From positions 1-35,201 of the forward strand of contig JALWLE010000126.1 in assembly GCA_026996605.1 (NCBI GenBank): a DNA stretch of 35,201 nucleotides. Direction: 5' to 3'. Positions 34,408-35,201 of this stretch are shown here, one piece after another (within the stretch, counting starts at the first letter, position 1; every line of letters begins with the position of its first letter). This DNA is from Flavobacteriales bacterium (lineage in GTDB: Bacteria; Bacteroidota; Bacteroidia; Flavobacteriales; Flavobacteriaceae). Position numbers and translations under genes: made by a program. The notes under the pieces were generated by a model. The model was not told where the DNA came from and did no database searches. It saw only the letters and a list, made by a program, of their open reading frames with translations.

Positions 34408-35201
34408 TTATTTTGCAAATTTTTGAGCGGTTTTTTCAATAACTTTTACAATTAAATCGCGGGCTTTTTGCATGGATTCTACCGGTACAAATTCGTAAGG
34501 TCCGTGAAAATTGAGTCCACCGGCAAAAACATTAGGGCAAGGTAAGCCTTTAAAAGATAGTTGTGCGCCGTCAGTACCACCGCGTATAGCTTTAATTTTG
34601 GGCTTAATCCCTAAATCTTGCATGGCTTCTTCAACAATATCAACGACATGCATGACCGGTTCAATTTTTTCTCTCATATTGTAATATTGATCTTTCAGTT
34701 CAACTTCAACCGTTCCTTCACCATATTTTTGATTAAAATCTGCTGCCACTTTTTCAAAAAATTTCTTACGGGCTTCAAACTTTTGACGGTCATGGTCTCT
34801 AATAATATAGTTTAATTCTGTCAGTTCCACATCACCTTTCATATTGTGTAAATGATAAAAGCCTTCGTAGCCTTCAGTTGTTTGCGGGGTTTCGTCAGCC
34901 GGAAAAGCTTTGATAAAATCCGCTGCTATCAACATGGAATTGATCATTTTATCTTTGGCATAGCCCGGATGTACACTTTTACCGTTAATTTTAACTTTGG
35001 CACCGGCTGCGTTGAAATTTTCAAATTCCAATTCTCCAACGGTTGAACCATCCATGGTATAAGCCCAATCGGCGCCGAATTTTTCAACATCAAATTTGTG
35101 CGCCCCTAAACCGATTTCTTCATCAGGGTTGAATCCAACACGAATTTTTCCATGCTTAATTTCCGGATGTTTGATTAAGTAATCCATCGCATCCATTATT
35201 T
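34408..35201 (-). CDS. pepT: peptidase T (tripeptide aminopeptidase), partial
   Basis: The visible 263 codons are the C-terminal two-thirds of an M20 metallopeptidase; the 5' part lies beyond the right edge. The frame stays open to the last base, so the ATG at 35196 is an internal Met. [26 protein letters not shown] with the catalytic and zinc-binding Glu pair, YTMDGS, the dimerisation-domain [11 protein letters not shown], and the C-terminal [18 protein letters not shown] and [13 protein letters not shown] are typical of PepT rather than other M20 members. It releases N-terminal residues from tripeptides in the cytoplasm. The zinc-binding His and Asp of the N-terminal part are outside the window. 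Confidence 0.95.
   Translation of the reverse strand, partial: IMDAMDYLIKHPEIKHGKIRVGFNPDEEIGLGAHKFDVEKFGADWAYTMDGSTVGELEFENFNAAGAKVKINGKSVHPGYAKDKMINSMLIAADFIKAFPADETPQTTEGYEGFYHLHNMKGDVELTELNYIIRDHDRQKFEARKKFFEKVAADFNQKYGEGTVEVELKDQYYNMREKIEPVMHVVDIVEEAMQDLGIKPKIKAIRGGTDGAQLSFKGLPCPNVFAGGLNFHGPYEFVPVESMQKARDLIVKVIEKTAQKFAK

Noticed and set aside
35197-35201. Treating the ATG at 35196 as the pepT start
   Set aside because: Peptidase T needs about 140 more N-terminal residues including metal ligands, and the frame stays open to the window edge, so the gene is cut by the window.

Overview
The window looks like chromosomal DNA from a Bacteroidota, most likely Flavobacteriia, with low GC. The evidence is a SusC/SusD pair, a secreted GH16-type enzyme with a C-terminal region resembling a type IX secretion sorting domain, lipoprotein signals, A-rich leaders without Shine-Dalgarno sites, and several upstream regions matching the Bacteroidota promoter consensus TTG-N(17-23)-TAnnTTTG. 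Most genes are conserved housekeeping or envelope genes. I saw no prophage, CRISPR array, toxin-antitoxin pair or recognisable defence island.

Layout. 1-372: 5' part of a patatin-like phospholipase (-). 518-1567: Cj0069-type ATP-grasp-like protein (+) with its own promoter and terminator. 1713-3942: MlaE/MlaF-type permease and ATPase, then tcdA (+). 3984-4583: thioredoxin-fold protein (-). 4660-4825: a foldback, MITE-like element inserted into an older dispersed repeat. 4878-11951 (-): nhaA, an RND adaptor lipoprotein and a 1446-residue RND pump fused to an outer-membrane TolC-like domain; in transcription order the fusion comes first. 12137-12616: divergent DUF4395 membrane protein. 12683-12754: tRNA-Arg(CCT) (-). 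12866-16500: clpC and fmt (-). 16548-19598: nnr, a small membrane protein and an MgtC/DUF4010 protein (+), the last overlapping convergent rsmE. 20341-26551: secreted GH16-like protein, DUF2461 protein (-) and the susC/susD pair, together a small polysaccharide-utilisation-like locus. 26727-28744: pfkA-gapA (+), closed by a long bidirectional terminator facing fumC (-). 30520-31348: DUF4197 lipoprotein preceded by an overlapping 42-codon membrane ORF (-). 31509-35201: gcvP and the 3' part of pepT (-).

The genes cover metal/cation homeostasis (CzcA-like efflux, NhaA), phospholipid trafficking, glycan uptake, proteostasis (ClpC), translation (fmt, tRNA-Arg, rsmE, tcdA), cofactor repair (nnr) and central metabolism (pfkA, gapA, fumC, gcvP).

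No plainly new multi-gene system stands out. The strongest unusual signals are (i) the 162-bp foldback element flanked by a TA duplication inside a second repeat whose empty copy lies about 2.9 kb away, (ii) the pump-outer-membrane-factor fusion that keeps an internal signal-peptide-like segment, (iii) an inverted repeat over the candidate -7 box of that efflux operon, and (iv) the 42-codon ORF coupled to the DUF4197 gene. All family names come from recognising motifs by eye; no database search was run.
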